Source: Brachycybe producta (Eukaryota; Arthropoda; Diplopoda; Playtdesmida; Andrognathidae). Taken from it: a stretch of DNA of 64,000 nt. Location: assembly GCA_036925085.1 (NCBI GenBank), contig JAUPFP010000040.1:1-64000 (forward strand). Reading direction: 5' to 3'. Below, piece after piece: positions 25,093-37,000 of this stretch. The translations under genes and the position numbers were made by a program. Position 1 is the first letter of the stretch. Each line of letters starts with the position of its first letter. The notes beneath the pieces are model-generated. The model did not search any database. It was not told where the DNA came from and saw only the letters and a list, made by a program, of their open reading frames with translations.

Positions 25093-28020
25093 GAAAATTC
25101 ATAGCAAGTGAACCAGACGAGCGGGAATGGACATTTTGGATTTGATGCATTCCCAGAAAAGTCTGGAATGCAGAGATGTCTTCATTTCCAGTGTGCAATG
25201 CACGCTTCAAAAGTGACACCAGTTCTATTTGGGCGTCATTGAAGTGTCTATGCTTGCTCATGGATCTGTAACTTCGAAAATTCATAGCAAGTGAACCAGA
25301 CGAGCGGAAATGGACATTTTGGATTTGATGCATTCCCAGAAAAGTCTGGAATGCAGAGATGTCTTCATTTCCAGTGTGCAATGCACGCTTCAAAAGTTAC
25401 ACCAGTTCAATTTGGGCGTCATTGAAGTGTCTATGCTTGCTCATGGATCTGTAACTTCGAAAATTCATAGCAAGTGAACCAGACGAGCGGGAATGGACAT
25501 TTTGGATTTCATGCATTCCCAGAAAAGTCTGGAATGCAGACATGTCTTCATTTCCAGTGTGCAATGCACGCTTTAAAAGTTACACCAGTTCAATTTGGGC
25601 GTCATTGAAGTGTCTATGCTTGCTCATGGATCTGTAACTTTGAAAATTCATAGCAAGTGAACCAGTCGAGCGGGAATGGACATTTTGGATTTGATGCATT
25701 CCCAGAAAAGTCTAGAATGCAGAGATGTCTTCATTCCCAGTGTGCAATGCACGCTTCAAAAGTTACACCAGTTCAATTTGGGCGTCATTGAAGTGTCTAT
25801 GCTTGCTCATGGATCTGTAACTTCGAAAATTCATAGCAAGTGAACCAGACGAGCGGGAATGGACATTTTGGATTTGATACATTCCCAGAAAAGTCTGGAA
25901 TGCAGAGATGTCTTCATTTCCAGTGTGTAATGCACGCTTCAAAAGTGACACCAGTTCTATTTGGGCGTCATTGAAGTGTCTATGCTTGCTCATGGATCTG
26001 TAACTTTGAAAATTCATAGCAAGTGAACCAGACGAGCGGGAATGGACATTTTGGATTTCATGCATTCCCAGAAAAGTCTGGAGTGCAGAGATGTCTTCAT
26101 TTCCAGTGTGCAATGCACGCTTCAAAAGTTACACCAGTTCAATTTGGGCGTCATTGAAGTGTCTATGCTTGCTCATGGATCTGTAACTTCGAAAATTCAT
26201 AGCAAGTGAACCAGACGAGCGGGAATGGAAATTTTGTATTTGATGCATTCACAGAAAAGTCTGGAATGCAGACATGTCTTCGTTTCCAGTGTGCAATGCA
26301 CGCTTCAAAAGTTACACCAGTTCAATTTGGGCGTCATTGAAGTGTCTATACTTGCTCATGGATCTGTAACTTTGAAAATTCATAGCAAGTGAACCAGACG
26401 AGCGGGAATGGACATTTTGGATTTCATGCATTCCCAGAAAAGTCTGGAGTGCAGAGATGTCTTCATTTCCAGTGTGCAATGCACGCTTCAAAAGTTACAC
26501 CAGTTCAATTTGGGCGTCATTGAAGTGTCTATGCTTGCTCATGGATCTGTAACTTCGAAAATTCATAGCAAGTGAACCAGACGAGCGGGAATGGACATTT
26601 TGGATTTGATGCATTCCCAGAAAAGTCTGGAATGCAGAGATGTCTTCATTTCCAGTGTGCAATGCACGCTTCAAAAGTGACACCAGTTCTATTTGGGCGT
26701 CATTGAAGTGTCTATGCTTGCTCATGGATCTGTAACTTCGAAAATTCATAGCAAGTGAACCAGACGAGCGGAAATGGACATTTTGGATTTGATGCATTCC
26801 CAGAAAAGTCTGGAATGCAGAGATGTCTTCATTTCCAGTGTGCAATGCACGCTTCAAAAGTTACACCAGTTCAATTTGGGCGTCATTGAAGTGTCTATGC
26901 TTGCTCATGGATCTGTAACTTCGAAAATTCATAGCAAGTGAACCAGACGAGCGGGAATGGACATTTTGGATTTCATGCATTCCCAGAAAAGTCTGGAATG
27001 CAGACATGTCTTCATTTCCAGTGTGCAATGCACGCTTTAAAAGTTACACCAGTTCAATTTGGGCGTCATTGAAGTGTCTATGCTTGCTCATGGATCTGTA
27101 ACTTTGAAAATTCATAGCAAGTGAACCAGTCGAGCGGGAATGGACATTTTGGATTTGATGCATTCCCAGAAAAGTCTAGAATGCAGAGATGTCTTCATTC
27201 CCAGTGTGCAATGCACGCTTCAAAAGTTACACCAGTTCAATTTGGGCGTCATTGAAGTGTCTATGCTTGCTCATGGATCTGTAACTTCGAAAATTCATAG
27301 CAAGTGAACCAGACGAGCGGGAATGGACATTTTGGATTTGATACATTCCCAGAAAAGTCTGGAATGCAGAGATGTCTTCATTTCCAGTGTGTAATGCACG
27401 CTTCAAAAGTGACACCAGTTCTATTTGGGCGTCATTGAAGTGTCTATGCTTGCTCATGGATCTGTAACTTTGAAAATTCATAGCAAGTGAACCAGACGAG
27501 CGGGAATGGACATTTTGGATTTCATGCATTCCCAGAAAAGTCTGGAGTGCAGAGATGTCTTCATTTCCAGTGTGCAATGCACGCTTCAAAAGTTACACCA
27601 GTTCAATTTGGGCGTCATTGAAGTGTCTATGCTTGCTCATGGATCTGTAACTTCGAAAATTCATAGCAAGTGAACCAGACGAGCGGGAATGGAAATTTTG
27701 TATTTGATGCATTCACAGAAAAGTCTGGAATGCAGACATGTCTTCGTTTCCAGTGTGCAATGCACGCTTCAAAAGTTACACCAGTTCAATTTGGGCGTCA
27801 TTGAAGTGTCTATACTTGCTCATGGATCTGTAACTTTGAAAATTCATAGCAAGTGAACCAGACGAGCGGGAATGGACATTTTGGATTTCATGCATTCCCA
27901 GAAAAGTCTGGAGTGCAGAGATGTCTTCATTTCCAGTGTGCAATGCACGCTTCAAAAGTTACACCAGTTCAATTTGGGCGTCATTGAAGTGTCTATGCTT
28001 GCTCATGGATCTGTAACTTC
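25093..28020 (+). repeat. Two copies of an 8-monomer (1464-bp) higher-order repeat
   Basis: Copies at 25093-26556 and 26557-28020 both read B-C-G-H-I-E-F-E. The A unit of the 7-mer is missing, and H and I are inserted between G and E. The I unit ends TTTG here, unlike I elsewhere. The third start at 28021 gives B-C, then jumps to H-F-E', so the block is bounded by a rearrangement. The left arm begins within the mirror of the second copy. Confidence 0.87.
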
Positions 28021-31000
28021 GAAAATTCATAGCAAGTGAACCAGACGAGCGGGAATGGACATTTTGGATTTGATGCATTCCCAGAAAAGTCTGGAATGCA
28101 GAGATGTCTTCATTTCCAGTGTGCAATGCACGCTTCAAAAGTGACACCAGTTCTATTTGGGCGTCATTGAAGTGTCTATGCTTGCTCATGGATCTGTAAC
28201 TTCGAAAATTCATAGCAAGTGAACCAGACGAGCGGAAATGGACATTTTGGATTTGATGCATTCCCAGAAAAGTCTGGAATGCAGAGATGTCTTCATTTCC
28301 AGTGTGCAATGCACGCTTCAAAAGTTACACCAGTTCAATTTGGGCGTCATTGAAGTGTCTATGCTTGCTCATGGATCTGTAACTTTGAAAATTCATAGCA
28401 AGTGAACCAGTCGAGCGGGAATGGACATTTTGGATTTGATGCATTCCCAGAAAAGTCTAGAATGCAGAGATGTCTTCATTCCCAGTGTGCAATGCACGCT
28501 TCAAAAGTTACACCAGTTCAATTTGGGCGTCATTGAAGTGTCTATGCTTGCTCATGGATCTGTAACTTCGAAAATTCATAGCAAGTGAACCAGACGAGCG
28601 GGAATGGAAATTTTGTATTTGATGCATTCACAGAAAAGTCTGGAATGCAGACATGTCTTCGTTTCCAGTGTGCAATGCACGCTTCAAAAGTTACACCAGT
28701 TCAATTTGGGCGTCATTGAAGTGTCTATACTTGCTCATGGATCTGTAACTTTGAAAATTCATAGCAAGTGAACCAGACGAGCGGGAATGGACATTTTGGA
28801 TTTCATGCATTCCCAGAAAAGTCTGGAGTGCAGAGATGTCTTCATTTCCAGTGTGCAATGCACGCTTCAAAAGTTACACCAGTTCAATTTGGGCGTCATT
28901 GAAGTGTCTATGCTTGCTCATGGTTCTGTAACTTCGAAAATTCATAGCAAGTGAACCAGACAAGCGGGAATGGACATTTTGGATTTGATGCATTCCCAGA
29001 AAAGTCTGGAATGCAGAGATGTCTTCATTTCCAGTGTGCAATGCACGCTTCAAAAGTTACACCAGTTCAATTTGGGCGTCATTGAAGTGTCTATGCTTGC
29101 TCATGGATCTGTAACTTCGAAAATTCATAGCAAGTGAACCAGACGAGCGGGAATGGACATTTTGGATTTGATGCATTCCCAGAAAAGTCTGGAATGCAGA
29201 GATGTCTTCATTTCCAGTGTGCAATGCACGCTTCAAAAGTGACACCAGTTCTATTTGGGCGTCATTGAAGTGTCTATGCTTGCTCATGGATCTGTAACTT
29301 CGAAAATTCATAGCAAGTGAACCAGACGAGCGGAAATGGACATTTTGGATTTGATGCATTCCCAGAAAAGTCTGGAATGCAGAGATGTCTTCATTTCCAG
29401 TGTGCAATGCACGCTTCAAAAGTTACACCAGTTCAATTTGGGCGTCATTGAAGTGTCTATGCTTGCTCATGGATCTGTAACTTCGAAAATTCATAGCAAG
29501 TGAACCAGACGAGCGGGAATGGACATTTTGGATTTCATGCATTCCCAGAAAAGTCTGGAATGCAGACATGTCTTCATTTCCAGTGTGCAATGCACGCTTT
29601 AAAAGTTACACCAGTTCAATTTGGGCGTCATTGAAGTGTCTATGCTTGCTCATGGATCTGTAACTTTGAAAATTCATAGCAAGTGAACCAGTCGAGCGGG
29701 AATGGACATTTTGGATTTGATGCATTCCCAGAAAAGTCTAGAATGCAGAGATGTCTTCATTCCCAGTGTGCAATGCACGCTTCAAAAGTTACACCAGTTC
29801 AATTTGGGCGTCATTGAAGTGTCTATGCTTGCTCATGGATCTGTAACTTCGAAAATTCATAGCAAGTGAACCAGACGAGCGGGAATGGACATTTTGGATT
29901 TGATACATTCCCAGAAAAGTCTGGAATGCAGAGATGTCTTCATTTCCAGTGTGTAATGCACGCTTCAAAAGTGACACCAGTTCTATTTGGGCGTCATTGA
30001 AGTGTCTATGCTTGCTCATGGATCTGTAACTTCGAAAATTCATAGCAAGTGAACCAGACGAGCGGAAATGGACATTTTGGATTTGATGCATTCCCAGAAA
30101 AGTCTGGAATGCAGACATGTCTTCATTTCCAGTGTGCAATGCACGCTTCAAAAGTTACACCAGTTCAATTTGGGCGTCATTGAAGTGTCTATGCTTGCTC
30201 ATGGATCTGTAACTTTGAAAATTCATAGCAAGTGAACCAGACGAGCGGGAATGGACATTTTGGATTTCATGCATTCCCAGAAAAGTCTGGAGTGCAGAGA
30301 TGTCTTCATTTCCAGTGTGCAATGCACGCTTCAAAAGTTACACCAGTTCAATTTGGGCGTCATTGAAGTGTCTATGCTTGCTCATGGATCTGTAACTTCG
30401 AAAATTCATAGCAAGTGAACCAGACGAGCGGGAATGGAAATTTTGTATTTGATGCATTCACAGAAAAGTCTGGAATGCAGACATGTCTTCGTTTCCAGTG
30501 TGCAATGCACGCTTCAAAAGTTACACCAGTTCAATTTGGGCGTCATTGAAGTGTCTATACTTGCTCATGGATCTGTAACTTCGAAAATTCATAGCAAGTG
30601 AACCAGACGAGCGGGAATGGACATTTTGGATTTCATGCATTCCCAGAAAAGTCTGGAGTGCAGAGATGTCTTCATTTCCAGTGTGCAATGCACGCTTCAA
30701 AAGTTACACCAGTTCAATTTGGGCGTCATTGAAGTGTCTATGCTTGCTCATGGATCTGTAACTTCGAAAATTCATAGCAAGTGAACCAGACGAGCGGGAA
30801 TGGACATTTTGGATTTGATGCATTCCCAGAAAAGTCTGGAATGCAGAGATGTCTTCATTTCCAGTGTGCAATGCACGCTTCAAAAGTGACACCAGTTCTA
30901 TTTGGGCGTCATTGAAGTGTCTATGCTTGCTCATGGATCTGTAACTTCGAAAATTCATAGCAAGTGAACCAGACGAGCGGAAATGGACATTTTGGATTTG

Positions 31001-34000
31001 ATGCATTCCCAGAAAAGTCTGGAATGCAGAGATGTCTTCATTTCCAGTGTGCAATGCACGCTTCAAAAGTTACACCAGTTCAATTTGGGCGTCATTGAAG
31101 TGTCTATGCTTGCTCATGGATCTGTAACTTCGAAAATTCATAGCAAGTGAACCAGACGAGCGGGAATGGACATTTTGGATTTCATGCATTCCCAGAAAAG
31201 TCTGGAATGCAGACATGTCTTCATTTCCAGTGTGCAATGCACGCTTTAAAAGTTACACCAGTTCAATTTGGGCGTCATTGAAGTGTCTATGCTTGCTCAT
31301 GGATCTGTAACTTTGAAAATTCATAGCAAGTGAACCAGTCGAGCGGGAATGGACATTTTGGATTTGATGCATTCCCAGAAAAGTCTAGAATGCAGAGATG
31401 TCTTCATTCCCAGTGTGCAATGCACGCTTCAAAAGTTACACCAGTTCAATTTGGGCGTCATTGAAGTGTCTATGCTTGCTCATGGATCTGTAACTTCGAA
31501 AATTCATAGCAAGTGAACCAGACGAGCGGGAATGGAAATTTTGTATTTGATGCATTCACAGAAAAGTCTGGAATGCAGACATGTCTTCGTTTCCAGTGTG
31601 CAATGCACGCTTCAAAAGTTACACCAGTTCAATTTGGGCGTCATTGAAGTGTCTATACTTGCTCATGGATCTGTAACTTTGAAAATTCATAGCAAGTGAA
31701 CCAGACGAGCGGGAATGGACATTTTGGATTTCATGCATTCCCAGAAAAGTCTGGAGTGCAGAGATGTCTTCATTTCCAGTGTGCAATGCACGCTTCAAAA
31801 GTTACACCAGTTCAATTTGGGCGTCATTGAAGTGTCTATGCTTGCTCATGGTTCTGTAACTTCGAAAATTCATAGCAAGTGAACCAGACAAGCGGGAATG
31901 GACATTTTGGATTTGATGCATTCCCAGAAAAGTCTGAAATGCAGAGATGTCTTCATTTCCAGTGTGCAATGCACGCTTCAAAAGTTACACCAGTTCAATT
32001 TGGGCGTCATTGAAGTGTCTATGCTTGCTCATGGATCTGTAACTTCGAAAATTCATAGCAAGTGAACCAGACGAGCGGGAATGGACATTTTGGATTTGAT
32101 GCATTCCCAGAAAAGTCTGGAATGCAGAGATGTCTTCATTTCCAGTGTGCAATGCACGCTTCAAAAGTGACACCAGTTCTATTTGGGCGTCATTGAAGTG
32201 TCTATGCTTGCTCATGGATCTGTAACTTCGAAAATTCATAGCAAGTGAACCAGACGAGCGGAAATGGACATTTTGGATTTGATGCATTCCCAGAAAAGTC
32301 TGGAATGCAGAGATGTCTTCATTTCCAGTGTGCAATGCACGCTTCAAAAGTTACACCAGTTCAATTTGGGCGTCATTGAAGTGTCTATGCTTGCTCATGG
32401 ATCTGTAACTTCGAAAATTCATAGCAAGTGAACCAGACGAGCGGGAATGGACATTTTGGATTTCATGCATTCCCAGAAAAGTCTGGAATGCAGACATGTC
32501 TTCATTTCCAGTGTGCAATGCACGCTTTAAAAGTTACACCAGTTCAATTTGGGCGTCATTGAAGTGTCTATGCTTGCTCATGGATCTGTAACTTTGAAAA
32601 TTCATAGCAAGTGAACCAGTCGAGCGGGAATGGACATTTTGGATTTGATGCATTCCCAGAAAAGTCTAGAATGCAGAGATGTCTTCATTCCCAGTGTGCA
32701 ATGCACGCTTCAAAAGTTACACCAGTTCAATTTGGGCGTCATTGAAGTGTCTATGCTTGCTCATGGATCTGTAACTTCGAAAATTCATAGCAAGTGAACC
32801 AGACGAGCGGGAATGGAAATTTTGTATTTGATGCATTCACAGAAAAGTCTGGAATGCAGACATGTCTTCGTTTCCAGTGTGCAATGCACGCTTCAAAAGT
32901 TACACCAGTTCAATTTGGGCGTCATTGAAGTGTCTATACTTGCTCATGGATCTGTAACTTTGAAAATTCATAGCAAGTGAACCAGACGAGCGGGAATGGA
33001 CATTTTGGATTTCATGCATTCCCAGAAAAGTCTGGAGTGCAGAGATGTCTTCATTTCCAGTGTGCAATGCACGCTTCAAAAGTTACACCAGTTCAATTTG
33101 GGCGTCATTGAAGTGTCTATGCTTGCTCATGGTTCTGTAACTTCGAAAATTCATAGCAAGTGAACCAGACAAGCGGGAATGGACATTTTGGATTTGATGC
33201 ATTCCCAGAAAAGTCTGGAATGCAGAGATGTCTTCATTTCCAGTGTGCAATGCACGCTTCAAAAGTTACACCAGTTCAATTTGGGCGTCATTGAAGTGTC
33301 TATGCTTGCTCATGGATCTGTAACTTCGAAAATTCATAGCAAGTGAACCAGACGAGCGGGAATGGACATTTTGGATTTGATGCATTCCCAGAAAAGTCTG
33401 GAATGCAGAGATGTCTTCATTTCCAGTGTGCAATGCACGCTTCAAAAGTGACACCAGTTCTATTTGGGCGTCATTGAAGTGTCTATGCTTGCTCATGGAT
33501 CTGTAACTTCGAAAATTCATAGCAAGTGAACCAGACGAGCGGAAATGGACATTTTGGATTTGATGCATTCCCAGAAAAGTCTGGAATGCAGACATGTCTT
33601 CATTTCCAGTGTGCAATGCACGCTTCAAAAGTTACACCAGTTCAATTTGGGCGTCATTGAAGTGTCTATGCTTGCTCATGGATCTGTAACTTCGAAAATT
33701 CATAGCAAGTGAACCAGACGAGCGGAAATGGACATTTTGGATTTCATGCATTCCCAGAAAAGTCTGGAATGCAGACATGTCTTCATTTCCAGTGTGCAAT
33801 GCACGCTTCAAAAGTTACACCAGTTCAATTTGGGCGTCATTGAAGTGTCTATGCTTGCTCATGGATCTGTAACTTCGAAAATTCATAGCAAGTGAACCAG
33901 ACGAGCGGGAATGGACATTTTGGATTTGATGCATTCCCAGAAAAGTCTGGAATGCAGAGATGTCTTCATTTCCAGTGTGCAATGCACGCTTCAAAAGTGA

Positions 34001-37000
34001 CACCAGTTCTATTTGGGCGTCATTGAAGTGTCTATGCTTGCTCATGGATCTGTAACTTCGAAAATTCATAGCAAGTGAACCAGACGAGCGGAAATGGACA
34101 TTTTGGATTTGATGCATTCCCAGAAAAGTCTGGAATGCAGAGATGTCTTCATTTCCAGTGTGCAATGCACGCTTCAAAAGTTACACCAGTTCAATTTGGG
34201 CGTCATTGAAGTGTCTATGCTTGCTCATGGATCTGTAACTTCGAAAATTCATAGCAAGTGAACCAGACGAGCGGGAATGGACATTTTGGATTTCATGCAT
34301 TCCCAGAAAAGTCTGGAATGCAGACATGTCTTCATTTCCAGTGTGCAATGCACGCTTTAAAAGTTACACCAGTTCAATTTGGGCGTCATTGAAGTGTCTA
34401 TGCTTGCTCATGGATCTGTAACTTTGAAAATTCATAGCAAGTGAACCAGTCGAGCGGGAATGGACATTTTGGATTTGATGCATTCCCAGAAAAGTCTAGA
34501 ATGCAGAGATGTCTTCATTCCCAGTGTGCAATGCACGCTTCAAAAGTTACACCAGTTCAATTTGGGCGTCATTGAAGTGTCTATGCTTGCTCATGGATCT
34601 GTAACTTCGAAAATTCATAGCAAGTGAACCAGACGAGCGGGAATGGACATTTTGGATTTGATACATTCCCAGAAAAGTCTGGAATGCAGAGATGTCTTCA
34701 TTTCCAGTGTGTAATGCACGCTTCAAAAGTGACACCAGTTCTATTTGGGCGTCATTGAAGTGTCTATGCTTGCTCATGGATCTGTAACTTCGAAAATTCA
34801 TAGCAAGTGAACCAGACGAGCGGAAATGGACATTTTGGATTTGATGCATTCCCAGAAAAGTCTGGAATGCAGACATGTCTTCATTTCCAGTGTGCAATGC
34901 ACGCTTCAAAAGTTACACCAGTTCAATTTGGGCGTCATTGAAGTGTCTATGCTTGCTCATGGATCTGTAACTTTGAAAATTCATAGCAAGTGAACCAGAC
35001 GAGCGGGAATGGACATTTTGGATTTGATGCATTCCCAGAAAAGTCTGGAGTGCAGAGATGTCTTCATTTCCTGTGTGCAATGCACGCTTCAAAAGTTACA
35101 CCAGTTCAATTTGGGCGTCATTGAAGTGTCTATGCTTGCTCATGGATCTGTAACTTCGAAAATTCATAGCAAGTGAACCAGACGAGCGGGAATGGAAATT
35201 TTGTATTTGATGCATTCACAGAAAAGTCTGGAATGCAGACATGTCTTCGTTTCCAGTGTGCAATGCACGCTTCAAAAGTTACACCAGTTCAATTTGGGCG
35301 TCATTGAAGTGTCTATACTTGCTCATGGATCTGTAACTTTGAAAATTCATAGCAAGTGAACCAGACGAGCGGGAATGGACATTTTGGATTTCATGCATTC
35401 CCAGAAAAGTCTGGAGTGCAGAGATGTCTTCATTTCCAGTGTGCAATGCACGCTTCAAAAGTTACACCAGTTCAATTTGGGCGTCATTGAAGTGTCTATG
35501 CTTGCTCATGGTTCTGTAACTTCGAAAATTCATAGCAAGTGAACCAGACAAGCGGGAATGGACATTTTGGATTTGATGCATTCCCAGAAAAGTCTGGAAT
35601 GCAGAGATGTCTTCATTTCCAGTGTGCAATGCACGCTTCAAAAGTTACACCAGTTCAATTTGGGCGTCATTGAAGTGTCTATGCTTGCTCATGGATCTGT
35701 AACTTCGAAAATTCATAGCAAGTGAACCAGACGAGCGGGAATGGACATTTTGGATTTGATGCATTCCCAGAAAAGTCTGGAATGCAGAGATGTCTTCATT
35801 TCCAGTGTGCAATGCACGCTTCAAAAGTGACACCAGTTCTATTTGGGCGTCATTGAAGTGTCTATGCTTGCTCATGGATCTGTAACTTCGAAAATTCATA
35901 GCAAGTGAACCAGACGAGCGGAAATGGACATTTTGGATTTGATGCATTCCCAGAAAAGTCTGGAATGCAGAGATGTCTTCATTTCCAGTGTGCAATGCAC
36001 GCTTCAAAAGTTACACCAGTTCAATTTGGGCGTCATTGAAGTGTCTATGCTTGCTCATGGATCTGTAACTTCGAAAATTCATAGCAAGTGAACCAGACGA
36101 GCGGAAATGGACATTTTGGATTTGATGCATTCCCAGAAAAGTCTGGAGTGCAGAGATGTCTTCATTTCCAGTGTGCAATGCACGCTTCAAAAGTTACACC
36201 AGTTCAATTTGGGCGTCATTGAAGTGTCTATGCTTGCTCATGGATCTGTAACTTCGAAAATTCATAGCAAGTGAACCAGACGAGCGGAAATGGACATTTT
36301 GGATTTGATGCATTCCCAGAAAAGTCTGGAATGCAGAGATGTCTTCATTTCCAGTGTGCAATGCACGCTTCAAAAGTTACACCAGTTCAATTTGGGCGTC
36401 ATTGAAGTGTCTATGCTTGCTCATGGATCTGTAACTTCGAAAATTCATAGCAAGTGAACCAGACGAGCGGAAATGGACATTTTGGATTTGATGCATTCCC
36501 AGAAAAGTCTGGAGTGCAGAGATGTCTTCATTTCCAGTGTGCAATGCACGCTTCAAAAGTTACACCAGTTCAATTTGGGCGTCATTGAAGTGTCTATGCT
36601 TGCTCATGGATCTGTAACTTCGAAAATTCATAGCAAGTGAACCAGACGAGCGGAAATGGACATTTTGGATTTGATGCATTCCCAGAAAAGTCTGGAATGC
36701 AGACATGTCTTCATTTCCAGTGTGCAATGCACGCTTCAAAAGTTACACCAGTTCAATTTGGGCGTCATTGAAGTGTCTATGCTTGCTCATGGATCTGTAA
36801 CTTTGAAAATTCATAGCAAGTGAACCAGACGAGCGGGAATGGACATTTTGGATTTCATGCATTCCCAGAAAAGTCTGGAGTGCAGAGATGTCTTCATTTC
36901 CAGTGTGCAATGCACGCTTCAAAAGTTACACCAGTTCAATTTGGGCGTCATTGAAGTGTCTATGCTTGCTCATGGATCTGTAACTTCGAAAATTCATAGC

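Larger units (their letters stand above)
1..27433. repeat. Giant palindrome (13.7-kb inverted arms, 38-bp spacer)
   Basis: Base 13707 pairs with 13746, and base 1 pairs with about 27433. Reading outward from the centre, both arms give the class order A-I-I-J-E'-A-B-C-D-E'-X-I-I-J, then further multimers. Rare variants match on both sides. Monomer X (ACAAGCGGG with ATTCACAG and CAGACATG) lies at 15577-15759 and its mirror at about 11690-11875. The ATTCTTAGC change of class J recurs as GCTAAGAATT near 13141, 11310 and 8932. Class H (TCTAGAATG with CCAGTCGAG) at 27106-27288 mirrors the unit around 183-365. Arm differences are mostly one-base indels. The far end lies outside the window, so the arms may be longer. 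Confidence 0.93.

Noticed and set aside
1-27433. Terminal inverted repeats of a large transposon or fold-back element
   Set aside because: The arms are ordinary satellite in the same multimer order as the rest of the array. There is no internal coding region and no target-site duplication could be defined.
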